NCBI RefSeq assembly: GCF_004362215.1
Contig: NZ_SNWR01000001.1
Coordinates: 6,802,001-6,866,000, forward strand
From: Paractinoplanes brasiliensis
GTDB taxonomy: Bacteria > Actinomycetota > Actinomycetes > Mycobacteriales > Micromonosporaceae
Direction of reading: 5' to 3'
Length of the DNA stretch: 64,000 nucleotides
Below the pieces are notes generated by a model, which had not been told where the DNA came from, searched no databases, and saw only the letters and a program-made list of their open reading frames with translations. The stretch's first letter is position 1. Each line of letters begins with the position of its first letter. This document shows positions 41,535 to 51,588 of the stretch, piece by piece. A program made the position numbers and the translations under genes.

Positions 41535-44418
41535 CGAGCAGGCCCAGGCGGGCCGACCGGAGAGCCGAGTCGTCGGCCATGACGAAGACCTCGTCGAAGA
41601 AACGGGTCAAGGGCTCGACCAACGGTTCGACCGCCGTGGTGAAGGCGACCAGGTCTGTGCCGAAGCCGGCCTTCACGCCGGTCACGGCCTCGTGCAGGGC
41701 GAGCTCCGCGGGCTCGACCAGCGCCGACGGGTCGTAGCCTGAGGCCGTGCCGGCCGGCAGGATGCGTCGGGCCCGCTGGATGGCGGCGGCCACGGCGACG
41801 AAATCGGGGTTGCCGACGAGGGTGTTCAGCTGGGTCAGCATCGTGTCGACGACCGACGGGTGGGCGTAGTGGCCGATGACCGCGCGGACCCGGTCGACCG
41901 GGTGGCCCTCCTCGGTGAGGACCTGTTCGAGGCGGCGGGCCAGGAAGTCGCCGGCGGCGTCGATGACGGAGCCGGCAACGAGTACGGGCTGCTGGGCGGC
42001 AGCGGCGCGCAGGCCGTCGAGCAGGGACAGGCCGGACAGGGCGGGGTGGGCGCGGTGCACCGCCAGCAGGCCGAGCACGGCACGGCGTACGGCGAAGGGG
42101 TCGCTGCTGCCGGTGGGAAGGCCGACCGTCGCCGCCAGGCCCGTGACCAGGTCGAGGCGGTCGGCCAGGGAGAGCAGGGCGCCGGGCAGGGAGGCGGGCA
42201 GGGCGTCGCCGGTGTTGCGGGGCAGCTCGCACTCGTGGACGGCCTGGGCCACGTCGCGCGGTTCGCCGGCGTGCAGGGCGTAGTCGCGGGCCATCACGCC
42301 GGCCAGGCTGGTCATCTCGGTGACGAGCTGGGAGCCGAGGTCGAACTTGACCAGGCGGGCGGCGCGGCCCAGCGTGGCCGAGGACAGGCCCAGCGAGTCG
42401 GCCAGCGACAGGGCCAGGGCGGCGATCCGTGCGGCGCGGTCGGCCATCGAGCCCAGCTTGTCGGTGAAGGTGAGCCGGGACAGTCTTTCCCGCATCTGCG
42501 GCAGGGGCGTCTCGCGGTCGGCGCGGTAGAAGAACGCTGCGTCCTCGTAACGAGCACGCAGCACGGCCTCGTTGCCGGCGCGGACCAGTTCGATGTCGAC
42601 CGGGCCGTTGGCGACGGTGACGAACATGGGAAGCAGCGAACCGTCAGCATCCCGTACGGGCAGATAGCGCTGGTGTTTGCGCATCACCGTGGTCAGCACC
42701 GCGTCGGGCAGCGACAGGTAGCTCTCGTCGAACGTGCCCAGCAGCGGGGTCGGCGCCTCGACCAGGTAGCTGATCTGCTCGATCAGCGCGGCCTCACCGG
42801 CGACGTCGACGCGGCCGGAGGGGTAGACCTCGTCCTGCGCGCCGGTGACGATCAGGTCGTGGCGGTCCTCCTGGTCGGCCACGATGCCCGCGAGCGCGAG
42901 CGTTTCCATGAAGGTCTCGGCCGACGCGACCGCGGCGATCGGCTCGGAGGCCGTACGGAGAAGCCTGGTCCTGCGGTCGGCCGACAGGGCGCCCACCGCC
43001 ACGGGCACGACGTCGTCGCCCCACAACGCGGTCAGCCAGCGGATCGGGCGGCTGAACGAGAGCTGCGGGTCGTTCCAGCGCATGTTCTTGGCCGCCCGCA
43101 GCCCGGTGACGACCTTGGCCAGCACGGGCGCGAGCACCTCGGCCGCGTTCCCGCCGACCTCGTGCTTCTCGACCACGTGATGCTCGACGCCACCCACGGT
43201 GGAAACCGACAAGTCGCCAACTGTCACGCCTTGGCCGCGGGCGAACCCTTCAACGGCCTTGTCCGGCGCGCCGACGCGAGGGCCTTTCACCACCCGTACG
43301 TGGTCTGTCTCGCGCGCCGCGACCGAAGGCACCAGCGCGACCAGCCGCCGGGGCGTGGCGAACACGCGCACCTCGTCGTGTTCCAGGCGGGTGCCGGCCA
43401 GGCCCTCGGTCAGCGCCCGCTGCACGTGGTCGCGCGCGGCCCGGGCCTCGGACGGCGGCAGTTCCTCGGTGCCGATCTCGAAGATCAGCGCGCGGGCGTT
43501 CTCACGCGCGGCGGGCAGCGCCGTGGCCACGGCGGCCGGCAGTGGCGGCGCCAGTCCGAGCGGGTGGCCCATCCCGTCGCGGCGCGCCACCCACAGCTTG
43601 GCGACCTCACCGGCGAGGCGGCGCATCCGGCCGAACTCGGCGGCCCGGTCGGCGGTCGACACGGCGCCCCGCGAGTCGAGCACGTTGAACGCCTGCGAGC
43701 ACTTCAGCACGTACGTGTGGGCGGGCACGGGCAGACCGGCGTCGATCAGCCGCTGCGCCTCGGCCGCGTAGATCTCGAGCAGCTGCCGGTTCGCGGCCAC
43801 GTCGGCGTCGTCCAGGTAGTACCGCGACATCTCGTACTCGCTCTGGCCGAACACCTCCCCGTACGAGATGCCGTCGCCGTACTGGATCTCCTTGAAGTGC
43901 GTCTTTTCCTGCAGCGCCATGAGGATGCGCTCGATGCCGTACGTGATCTCGACGGACACCGGGTCGAGGTTGAGCCCGCCGGCCTGCTGGAAGTACGTGA
44001 ACTGGGTGATCTCGAGCCCGTCGAGCCAGACCTCCCAGCCCAGACCCCAGGCGCCGAGCGCCGGCGAGGCCCAGTTGTCCTCGACGAAACGGACGTCATG
44101 CCGGGAGACGTCGATGCCCAAAGCCGAGAGGCTGCCCAGGTAGAGCTCCTGCGGGTTGCCCGGGTCGGGCTTGAGGATCACCTGCATCTGGGTGTGCGTC
44201 TGCAGGCGGTTCGGGTTCTCGCCGTAACGCGAGTCGTCCGGGCGTACGGACGGCTCGACGTAGACGACCCGCCACGGCTCCGGACCCAGCACCCGCAGGA
44301 AGGTCGCCGGGTTCAGCGTGCCCGCCCCGACCTCGGTGTTCATGGGCTGGACGGTCAGGCATCCCTGAGCCGTCCAGTACGCGGTCAACCGGGCCAGCGC
44401 ATCCTGCATGGTGAGCAT
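41479..44418 (-). CDS. glyS: Single-chain glycyl-tRNA synthetase (alpha-beta fusion)
   Basis: This 979-residue enzyme charges tRNA-Gly. Residues 1 to about 300 are the GlyQ alpha subunit (MLTMQDALARLTAYWTAQGC, EVGAGTLNPATFLRVLGPEP, WEVWLDGLEITQFTYFQQAG, EITYGIERILMAL). From about 325 the GlyS beta subunit begins (LIFEIGTEELPPSEARAARD), with KHQRYLPVRDADGSL, DPFAVRRAVLGLLAV and a C-terminal anticodon-binding region (FFDEVFVMADD). Fused forms of the bacterial two-subunit enzyme are known but unusual; most actinomycetes rely on the shorter eukaryote-like GlyRS. The 3' end overlaps that of the convergent STAND gene by 56 bp. No T-box leader was seen. Confidence 0.95.
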   Translation of the reverse strand: MLTMQDALARLTAYWTAQGCLTVQPMNTEVGAGTLNPATFLRVLGPEPWRVVYVEPSVRPDDSRYGENPNRLQTHTQMQVILKPDPGNPQELYLGSLSALGIDVSRHDVRFVEDNWASPALGAWGLGWEVWLDGLEITQFTYFQQAGGLNLDPVSVEITYGIERILMALQEKTHFKEIQYGDGISYGEVFGQSEYEMSRYYLDDADVAANRQLLEIYAAEAQRLIDAGLPVPAHTYVLKCSQAFNVLDSRGAVSTADRAAEFGRMRRLAGEVAKLWVARRDGMGHPLGLAPPLPAAVATALPAARENARALIFEIGTEELPPSEARAARDHVQRALTEGLAGTRLEHDEVRVFATPRRLVALVPSVAARETDHVRVVKGPRVGAPDKAVEGFARGQGVTVGDLSVSTVGGVEHHVVEKHEVGGNAAEVLAPVLAKVVTGLRAAKNMRWNDPQLSFSRPIRWLTALWGDDVVPVAVGALSADRRTRLLRTASEPIAAVASAETFMETLALAGIVADQEDRHDLIVTGAQDEVYPSGRVDVAGEAALIEQISYLVEAPTPLLGTFDESYLSLPDAVLTTVMRKHQRYLPVRDADGSLLPMFVTVANGPVDIELVRAGNEAVLRARYEDAAFFYRADRETPLPQMRERLSRLTFTDKLGSMADRAARIAALALSLADSLGLSSATLGRAARLVKFDLGSQLVTEMTSLAGVMARDYALHAGEPRDVAQAVHECELPRNTGDALPASLPGALLSLADRLDLVTGLAATVGLPTGSSDPFAVRRAVLGLLAVHRAHPALSGLSLLDGLRAAAAQQPVLVAGSVIDAAGDFLARRLEQVLTEEGHPVDRVRAVIGHYAHPSVVDTMLTQLNTLVGNPDFVAVAAAIQRARRILPAGTASGYDPSALVEPAELALHEAVTGVKAGFGTDLVAFTTAVEPLVEPLTRFFDEVFVMADDSALRSARLGLLATVRDLGEGLLDWPELRL

Positions 44419-44542
44419 GGGTTCGAAGTCTAGGGCGGGCCGCTCCCGGGCAGGTACGCAATATGCTCGCACGAGTTCTTTCGTGGGCCGAGCCGTAACG
44501 GGCGAGAGCGCCTTCGTCTGACCTCGTGGGACACTGCGCTGC

Positions 44543-46678
44543 ATGTGGGGGTGGGTGCGCCGGCGAGACCCGCAGCTTGTGGTGGTCCGGCGGGCTGTAC
44601 GGGTCACGGTGGTGGCCTGTGTGGGGTTCTACTTCTGCCGCTATGTGCTCGGTGACGCGGCGATGGCGCCGTACGCCCTGTTCGGGGTGGTGGCGCTCGG
44701 GGCGCTGTCGCAGATTCCGGGGTCGCCGCGGCAGCGCAGCCGGACGCTGATCGCGGTTCTGCCCGTCGGGTGGGTGCTGGTCACGCTGGGCACGCTGCTG
44801 TCGTTCAGCACTGTCGCGGCGGCCGCGGGGATGTTCGTGCTCGGGTTCGCCGTGAGTTTCGCCGGCGTGGGCGGGCCCCGGCTCGTCGGGCTCGCGGCCG
44901 GCATGCAGCTTCTCTACATTCTTCCGTGCTTTCCCCCGTACGATCCGGGCTCGTTGCCGTCGCGGCTGGCCGGCCTGACCTTGGCCGTGGTGCTGCTGGC
45001 CGTGGCCGAGCGGGTGCTGTGGCCCGACCCGGCGCCGCCGCCGTACCGGCGCCGGCTCGCCGACGCGGTTTCGTTGCTGGCCGAGTGCCTGGGGGCGCTG
45101 GCCGACGACCGGTCCCGCCTGCCCGCGCTGCTGCCCGAGGCGACAGAGGCGGCCGACGCCCTGCGGCCGTCGCGGTTGCCGCCGACCGAACGTCCCGCCT
45201 CGGCCGGCCGTCGCGACCGGGCCCTGTCGTCGGCCGCGGGCACCGCCCGGCTGTTGCTGGGCCGCGCGGTCGACCTCTACTTCACCGACGACCGCGAGGC
45301 CGTCACCGGCGCCGCCGCGACCAAGCTGCTGCGAGTCACCGCGGGTTGTGTCGCCGCCACCGGGGACTGGCTGCGCGGCGACGGGCCGCTGCCCGACACC
45401 GACCTCGTCGCGGCCGCGATCAGCGACTTCCGGGCCGCCCGTTTGAACACCGACCCGAACGGGCTGCCGCCGGAGCGTCTTCGCCTGGGCGCGCTGGCGT
45501 TGTCGATGGGGGAGTGGACCAAGTCGCTCGTCGTCGCGGTGCGCGTGGCCGCGGGGGAGACGCCGAAACACCCCGATCCCACGCCGGCTTCGGCCCGGCC
45601 GGGGCAGTTCTGGTATGCGTACGAGCGAACGCCCTTTCTCTGGTGGCACCGGCTGCGGGAAAATCTGACGCCGCGCTCGGTCGCCTTCCAAGGCGCGCTG
45701 CGGTTGGCGGCGGCGCTCGCGGTCGCCCGGCTCATCGCCGGGGCGCTCGACCTGTCGCACGGCTTCTGGGTGCTGCTGACGATCCTGACCGTGCTGCGCG
45801 CCTCGGCCGCCGAGACCCGTTCGGCGTTGCGGCCGGCCCTGGTCGGCACGGTCGCCGGTTCGGTCGTGGCGGCGCTGCTCCTGCTGCTCGGCCTCGACCC
45901 GGTCGTCTACGTGATCGCGCTGCCGGTCGTCATGATCGCCGGGTTCGCGGCCGGCCCGCTGCTCGGCCTGGGCTGGTCGCAGGCCCTGTTCACGCTGGTC
46001 ATCACGCTGGTGTTCGCCCAGTTCACGCCGGTCGACTGGCGGCTGGCCGAGCAGCGCGTGGCCGACGTGCTGGTGGGCGCGGCCATCGGCGTGCTGATCG
46101 GCCTGTTCGCGTGGCCGCGGGGCGGGGCGGGCGAGCTGCGGCGGGCGGTGGCGACGTTCCTGACGTCGGCGGCGGCGGTGGTGCGCGAGACGGTTGCCGT
46201 GATGGCCGAGGGGCAGCCACCCGGCGACGCGTTGCCCCGGGCGCGCGGCGCGGGACAGCTGGCCGAGGCGTCGTTCGCGCTCTACCAGAGCGAGCGGCAT
46301 CCTCCGGCGCCGCTGGACTGGCAGGCCGCCCTGGTGGCGGGGCATCACGCCGTACGGGGGGCCGAGGCGCTGGTCCGGTCGTGTCCTTCGGGTGGCCTGC
46401 TGCCGTGCGTGGCCCAGCTGACTGAGCTGGCCGGCGAGGTGGCCGCCTCATACGAGCGGTCGGCCGGGAGCCTGACGCGCGGGAAGAGCCCACCGCGGCC
46501 CGCCGACGGGCCCGTGCAGCAGTGGCCGGACGACCTGGGGCAGGACCTCTACATCATCGCCGACCTGCGGGTGTGGCTGGACGGCCTGCGTGCGGACCTG
46601 ACCAACGTGACCGGCCGCCCCGAGCCCGCCGACAACCTGCGCGACCGCGTATCCCGAGTGGCCGACGGCGCCACGTAA
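44543..46678 (+). CDS. FUSC-family inner membrane protein
   Basis: This 711-residue protein has two membrane blocks of five to six helices (about 15-155 and 385-520), each followed by a large cytoplasmic helical domain. This is the duplicated layout of the fusaric acid resistance/aromatic acid exporter (FUSC, YccS-like) family. LDLSHGFWVLLTILTVLRAS and the block AAETRSALRPALVGTVAGSV are the typical second-half signature. The substrate may be aromatic acids or other amphiphiles; nothing nearby decides. ATG 44543 lies 124 bp from the divergent glyS start. Confidence 0.88.
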   Translation: MWGWVRRRDPQLVVVRRAVRVTVVACVGFYFCRYVLGDAAMAPYALFGVVALGALSQIPGSPRQRSRTLIAVLPVGWVLVTLGTLLSFSTVAAAAGMFVLGFAVSFAGVGGPRLVGLAAGMQLLYILPCFPPYDPGSLPSRLAGLTLAVVLLAVAERVLWPDPAPPPYRRRLADAVSLLAECLGALADDRSRLPALLPEATEAADALRPSRLPPTERPASAGRRDRALSSAAGTARLLLGRAVDLYFTDDREAVTGAAATKLLRVTAGCVAATGDWLRGDGPLPDTDLVAAAISDFRAARLNTDPNGLPPERLRLGALALSMGEWTKSLVVAVRVAAGETPKHPDPTPASARPGQFWYAYERTPFLWWHRLRENLTPRSVAFQGALRLAAALAVARLIAGALDLSHGFWVLLTILTVLRASAAETRSALRPALVGTVAGSVVAALLLLLGLDPVVYVIALPVVMIAGFAAGPLLGLGWSQALFTLVITLVFAQFTPVDWRLAEQRVADVLVGAAIGVLIGLFAWPRGGAGELRRAVATFLTSAAAVVRETVAVMAEGQPPGDALPRARGAGQLAEASFALYQSERHPPAPLDWQAALVAGHHAVRGAEALVRSCPSGGLLPCVAQLTELAGEVAASYERSAGSLTRGKSPPRPADGPVQQWPDDLGQDLYIIADLRVWLDGLRADLTNVTGRPEPADNLRDRVSRVADGAT

Positions 46679-46691
46679 CGTTGCGTGGCGC
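46668..46691 (+). terminator. Hairpin at the FUSC gene stop
   Basis: GCGCCACG (46668-46675) pairs with CGTGGCGC (46684-46691) around TAACGTTG, which includes the stop codon; CTTCC follows. It is a short but clean stem. Confidence 0.45.
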
Positions 46692-46863
46692 TTCCGTCCC
46701 AGCGGCGCCCGTGGAGGCGGATCGTGCGGTCCTCAGGAGGCGGATCGGGCCGACCCCTGGGGGAGTCGGACGGGCTTCGGATCGGGCGGGCGTTGCGGCC
46801 GGCTCTCGCGCCCAGTCGACGAATTCCGGACAAAAGCCCTCGGGATGCGGGACGCTGTGTCGG

Positions 46864-47469
46864 GTGAAGTCCGGGCGGGCCGAGGCGACCGAGGGCGTGG
46901 AACAGCGCCTCGCGACGACGCTGCATGCCTTTCCGGGCCTGAGCCTCATCACCGTCCCACCGTCGCAGCTCAAGTCGCCGCCGACCCGTGAGGGCGTCCG
47001 GGTCCTGCGCGGGGGCCGCCTGCCGCGGCTCGGCGAGCTGACCGACGAGGTGTACGGGGTCATCCGCGAGCTGTGGGAGCAGTCCGGCTGCCGGATCGAG
47101 GGCTACGGCCGCACGCTCGTCGTGCACGACCCCTCCGGCTACGTGATCACGCTGACGCAGCAGGAGGGCGACGACCCGATCCTCACCGTGGCCTCGCCCC
47201 CGATCCCGGCCCGACTGATCGACCCGCCCCTGCTCGCGGGGCTGCTCGGCGGGCTCGCGCTCGGCTGCATCGGCCCGTGCTCGGCGGTCGGCCCGATGAC
47301 GCTGTTCCCGTCGCTGGCCGGCCTGGCGGCGCCGTTCTGGGGCTGGATCCCGCTCTACCTGCTGATCGGCGTGGGCTCGGTGTGGCGTCCGGAGACGCGG
47401 CGGTTCGGCGCCGGCCTACTGATCAGCGGCGCCCTGGTCGGCGTCACCGTGGCCTGGGTCTTCTCCTGA
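46864..47469 (+). CDS. Hypothetical membrane protein
   Basis: This protein has about 201 residues and was not recognised. The first 115 residues are soluble, mixed alpha/beta (LRGGRLPRLGELTDEVYGVI, RIEGYGRTLVVHDPSGYVIT). Then come three hydrophobic segments (PPLLAGLLGGLALGCIGPCS, LAGLAAPFWGWIPLYLLIGV, FGAGLLISGALVGVTVAWVF). GTG 46864 is a tentative start. Its 3' end overlaps the end of the convergent GGDEF gene by 54 bp. Confidence 0.6.
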   Translation: MKSGRAEATEGVEQRLATTLHAFPGLSLITVPPSQLKSPPTREGVRVLRGGRLPRLGELTDEVYGVIRELWEQSGCRIEGYGRTLVVHDPSGYVITLTQQEGDDPILTVASPPIPARLIDPPLLAGLLGGLALGCIGPCSAVGPMTLFPSLAGLAAPFWGWIPLYLLIGVGSVWRPETRRFGAGLLISGALVGVTVAWVFS

Positions 47470-48963
47470 GAGCAGGCGGAACCCGCCGCCCAGGTGCTTG
47501 GTGTCGCGTTTGGCGGCGTACATGGCGGCGTCCGCGCCCTTCATCAGCTCCTCGTAGCCGGTCGCGTCGTCGGGGTAGAGCGCGATGCCCACGCTCCCGC
47601 CGAGCGTGTGCTCCTGGCCGTCGATCGTGAACGGCTGCCGCAGCCGCTCGCAGATCCGGGCGGCGACCGCACCCGCCACGGCCTCGTCCGGGTCGTGGGT
47701 GAGCAGGATCGCGAACTCGTCGCCGCCCAGCCGGGCCACCACGTCGTTGTCGCGCACCGCGCCCAGCACCCGCTTGGCCACCTGCTGCAGCAGCACGTCG
47801 CCGGCCTGGTGGCCCGCGGTGTCGTTGACCTCTTTGAAGCCGTTGAGGTCGAGCATCATCAGCGCCACCCGGCCCCGCGTCGCCGCTGCCTCGCGTACGG
47901 CCAGCCCGGCCTGCTCGATCAGGTGCGTACGGTTGGGCAGCCCGGTCAGCGAGTCGTGGAACGCCTGATGGCTGAGCTGCGCGACGTGGGCCTGCGCGGC
48001 CTGGCGCATGCCCGCGCTGTCCAGGATGAGCGCGCCCTCGACCAACAGCTGCTCGGCCAGGATACGGTCCTGGCTGCTCCAGGCGCGGGTCGTCGCCGAG
48101 TCCCCGACCACGATCATGCCGATCGGCCCGGCGGCCGACATCAACGGCAGAGCCACGTACGCCTCCAGCCTCATCAGCCGCACCAGGCCGTGGGCGGGCA
48201 GCGGCAGCGTGGCGGCGTTGCCGACGAGCGAGGCCTGCCCGCCCTCGACCGCCCGCCACACGGGTGACTCGGCGGCCGGCCGGCCCACCAGCGTGTGGAG
48301 CTGGTCGTCGCCACCCGGCAGGTTCACGGCGTGCACGTAGCGGATCATCCCCGCCGCATCGGTCAGGTACACCGCGCCGTGCTCCGTGCGGAAGCCGCCG
48401 GCGGCCGACGTGACCAGGATGCGAGCGGCGGCCTCGACGCTGGTGGCGGCCATGCCCGTTTCGAACAGCTGCCGGATGGTGGCCGACGAGTGGGCGAGGA
48501 ACTGGCGCTGCCGCTCGGCCGCCAGGGCCTGCAGCGTGCTGGCGAAGTGCAGGGCCAGCGAGTCCAGCAGGTCGGGGCGCAGGGACTGCAGGTCACTGCC
48601 GGTGAGCAGCAGGACGCCGACGCTCTGCCCGCCGATCCGCAGCCGGACGGCCATCTGCTCGCCCGAGACCGTGGGCCGGGCCCCGGCCGCTTGCCGCAGC
48701 ACCTTGCCGGCCGTGAACAGGTCGCGGTTGCCCGCCGGCCCGACCCGGGCGATCAGGTTCATGCCGGTCTCGGTGTCGAGCTCGAAGACGGTGGCGGCGG
48801 TCAGGCCGGCCGCAGCGCGCAGGTGCGGCTCGGCCAGTTCGAGCACGTGCTGGACGGACGGCGTGTCCCTGGTCATGAACGACACGAGGTCGGCGAGCAG
48901 CGCGTCCTGGGGGTCTGCCCCCAGGACCGTGCCGGCTCCGGCCGGGCTCGTGCTGACATTCAT
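47416..48963 (-). CDS. GAF-GAF-GGDEF diguanylate cyclase
   Basis: This 515-residue soluble protein has two GAF-like sensor domains (about 30-165 and 180-330), a linker helix and a GGDEF domain (about 350-510). FHDSLTGLPNRTHLIEQAGL, VALMMLDLNGFKEVNDTAGH and VARLGGDEFAILL are all intact, so cyclic-di-GMP synthesis is expected. There is no EAL domain. The last 15 residues (GEDPGHGDADQGAADQ) run past the cyclase fold into the convergent gene. The start at ATG 48963 gives a normal N-terminus; longer frames look non-coding. Confidence 0.9.
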   Translation of the reverse strand: MNVSTSPAGAGTVLGADPQDALLADLVSFMTRDTPSVQHVLELAEPHLRAAAGLTAATVFELDTETGMNLIARVGPAGNRDLFTAGKVLRQAAGARPTVSGEQMAVRLRIGGQSVGVLLLTGSDLQSLRPDLLDSLALHFASTLQALAAERQRQFLAHSSATIRQLFETGMAATSVEAAARILVTSAAGGFRTEHGAVYLTDAAGMIRYVHAVNLPGGDDQLHTLVGRPAAESPVWRAVEGGQASLVGNAATLPLPAHGLVRLMRLEAYVALPLMSAAGPIGMIVVGDSATTRAWSSQDRILAEQLLVEGALILDSAGMRQAAQAHVAQLSHQAFHDSLTGLPNRTHLIEQAGLAVREAAATRGRVALMMLDLNGFKEVNDTAGHQAGDVLLQQVAKRVLGAVRDNDVVARLGGDEFAILLTHDPDEAVAGAVAARICERLRQPFTIDGQEHTLGGSVGIALYPDDATGYEELMKGADAAMYAAKRDTKHLGGGFRLLSGEDPGHGDADQGAADQ

Positions 48964-49140
48964 GCCGTAGTTGTCGGCACTCGTACGCCGGGGTTGACGG
49001 CACCTCGGGTGGCGGTTCGGGTGCAGTCGGCAGATATCGATCCTCATCAACCCTTGACGAGATGTGACAAAGATTGTTGAGATGTGTTTGCTCCTGAGTG
49101 ATTCCGAGCGCAACCTTTGCCACCGAAGGGAACATCGCGC
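48964..49140. promoter_or_regulatory. Divergent promoter region, GGDEF gene and GH2 gene
   Basis: This 177-bp AT-richer spacer contains repeated GAGATGTG motifs (about 49060 and 49079) and GAAGGGA before the GTG at 49141. A TTGACG hexamer near 49053 could be a -35 element for the GH2 gene, but no good -10 lies at the right distance. Confidence 0.4.
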
Positions 49141-51314
49141 GTGAAAACACATCGCCGCGTGCTCGCCACCCTGTCAACCGCCGCTTTGCTCGTGGCCGGT
49201 GCGGCCGCCCCCGCCGCGGCCGCCCCCGAATGGCGTCCCGGGATCCCGCCCCTGGCCACCCCGTGGACCTCGAAGGTCGGCCCCAAGAACGCCCTCCCCG
49301 AATACCCCCGCCCCCAGTTGACCCGCGACAAGTGGCAGAACCTCAACGGCGTCTGGGAGTTCGCCAAGGCCACCGCCGGGCAGGCCGTTCCCACCGGCCA
49401 GAGCCTCGGCGAGCGCGTCCTGGTGCCGTACCCGATCGAATCGGCGCTCTCCGGCATCCAGCGACGCGAGGACCGCATGTGGTACCGCCGGACCTTCACC
49501 GTCCCGGCGAACTGGAAGGTCGGACAGGGCAACCGCCTGCACCTGAACTTCGGGGCGGTCGACTACGACGCCAAGGTCTACGTCAACGGCGTCGAGGTGG
49601 CGACCCACCGCGGCGGGTACGACGGCTTCCAGGTCGACGTGACCGGCGCGCTGAAGGGGACCGGGCCGCGGGCGCTGCGCTGACGCTGCCGATCAGCAAA
49701 CCCAGACTCTGGTCGCCCGACAGCCCCTTCCTGTACGACCTCGAGGTGTCCCTGATCAGCGCGGGCCGCACGGTCGACACGGTCGGGTCGTACTTCGGGC
49801 TGCGGACGATCGGCTCGAAGAAGGGCGCCGACGGCAAGCTCCGGATGACGCTCAACGGCAAGATCTTGTTCCACATGATGAACCTCGATCAGGGGTTCTG
49901 GCCCGACGGCCTGCACACGGCCCCGACGGACGCGGCGCTCAAGTGGGACCTGCAGCAGGACAAGGCGATGGGCTTCAACGCGGTGCGCAAGCACATCAAG
50001 GTCGAGCCCGACCGCTGGTACTACTGGGCCGACAAACTGGGCCTGCTGGTCTGGCAGGACATGCCCAGCGGCAACACCGGCCCGCTGCCGGCCGAGTGGC
50101 GTGACCAGTTCGAGGCCGAACTGCACGAGATGGTCCGCGAGCACGACTCCTGGACGTCGATCGTCGCCTGGGTGCCGTTCAACGAGGGCTGGGGCGAATG
50201 GGACCGGGCCGCCACCGGGCGCATCGCCGACGCCGTCAAACAGCAGGACCCGTCCCGCCTGGTCAACGCGCACAGCGGCGTGAACTGCTGCAACTCCAAG
50301 GGCGACTCCGGCCGCGGCGACGTGATCGACTTCCACCAGTACCTGGGCCCGGCCGCGCCGTCGCCCTCGGAGACCCGGGTGGCGATCGACGGCGAGCACG
50401 GCGGGTACGGGCTCAAGGTGTCCAACCACATGTGGTTCGGCGACGGGCAGGCGTACGAGATGGTGCCCGACAAGGCCACGCTCACCGCCAAGTACGTGGC
50501 GAACCAGACCGACGTGCTCACCGCGGCCGAGCGCTGCGGCATCAGCGGGGCCATCTACACCCAGATCACCGACGTCGAGGGGGAGCTCAACGGGTTCTTC
50601 ACCTACGACCGGCAGGTCACCAAGATGGATCTGCGCCAGGTCAAGGCGATCAACCAAAAGATCATCCGGGAGGCGGACGGTTCGGCGTCCTCTGTCCCGC
50701 AGCCGCCCGCGGGCACGCCGGGGCTCGAAGGAATCGCTTTCTGGCCGCTGGACGGGTCGTACGGGACGCTGACGCCGGTCGGCGGGCCGGAATTCGCCGA
50801 GGGGCACAACGGGCAGGGCGTCACGGTCAACGGCTCCTCGCAATTCCTGGACGCCGGAAAGCCTGTTCTGAACACGGCCACCGACTATTCGGCGGCCGCC
50901 TGGGTCAAACTCGACAAGGCCGACGGCGCATTTCAGACGATCGTTTCCCAGGACGGTCCCTCACACAGCGACTTCTTCCTGCAGTACTCCGGCGCGGATC
51001 AGCGGTTCGCGATGAGTTTCGCCGGAATCCGGGCGCTGTCGCCGGTCAAGCCCGAGGCGGGCAGGTGGTACCACCTGGTCGGCGTGCGGGACACCGTGAA
51101 GGGCGAGCTCCGCCTGTACGTGGACGGCGAGCTCGCGGGCGCCGCGAGCGCTTGCCTGCCGCAGGGCGCGCCGACCGGGAACACCGTGATCGGCCGCGGC
51201 AAATACAACGGGAACCCGGTCGACCACCTGGACGGAACGGTCGACCAGGTGCACCTGTACGACCGCGCTCTGACGGCGGCCGAAATCAAGCAGCTGTACG
51301 CCACGAACAACTGA
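49141..51314 (+). pseudogene. Secreted GH2 glycosidase with LamG domain, internal deletion and frameshift
   Basis: GTG 49141 has GAAGGGA upstream and starts a signal peptide (to AAA-APEW). The GH2 sugar-binding domain follows (YPRPQLTRDKWQNLNGVWEF, DRMWYRRTFTVPANWKVGQG, DYDAKVYVNGVEVATHRGGY, DGFQVDVTGAL) and the frame stops at 49683. A second frame resumes at AGAALTLPISKPRLWSPDSP and continues through the TIM barrel (NGKILFHMMNLDQGFWPDGL, AWVPFNEGWGEWDRA) and a C-terminal LamG domain, ending at 51314. The roughly 100-residue Ig-like/linker segment normal between these parts is absent. An out-of-frame deletion near 49665-49690 therefore broke the gene, or the assembly collapsed there. Confidence 0.85.
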
Positions 51315-51327
51315 TCCAGCACAGTCC

Positions 51328-51370
51328 GAAAGCGCCGCGCCGGGGCATTACGGCGCGGCGCTTTCTTTAA
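51328..51370 (+). terminator. Rho-independent terminator after GH2 gene
   Basis: GAAAGCGCCGCGCC (51328-51341) pairs perfectly with GGCGCGGCGCTTTC (51352-51365), then TTTAA. This is a strong 14-bp stem. Confidence 0.9.
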
Positions 51371-51472
51371 CTCGATCTTGGCCAACCCCAGGGGCCCGCC
51401 CTCCACGGGGGCCCCCTCCACCGACCATTTTAGTGGTATTCGCCGATCTTCGAGTCCCGCGAGGGCCGGCCC

Positions 51473-51499
51473 TGTGGACAGCGGCGGATCTGTGGATAA
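51473..51499. other. Two DnaA-box-like sequences
   Basis: TGTGGACAG (51473-51481) and TGTGGATAA (51491-51499) lie 18 bp apart in the same direction; the second is the exact complement of TTATCCACA. They sit in the 218-bp gap 51371-51588, in which no gene is seen. Only two boxes are present, so this is not an origin. Confidence 0.5.
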
Positions 51500-51588
51500 C
51501 CGGGGTCGTCGCGGTTGTCCGTACTATGCGGCGGCGGGGTCGTGAGCGGTGAGCGGCGGCCGTGTTCGGGCGGGTTGTGCGCGGTGGG

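Noticed and set aside
51473..51499. Replication origin
   Set aside because: Only two DnaA-like boxes and no dnaA, dnaN, AT-rich unwinding region or parAB nearby.
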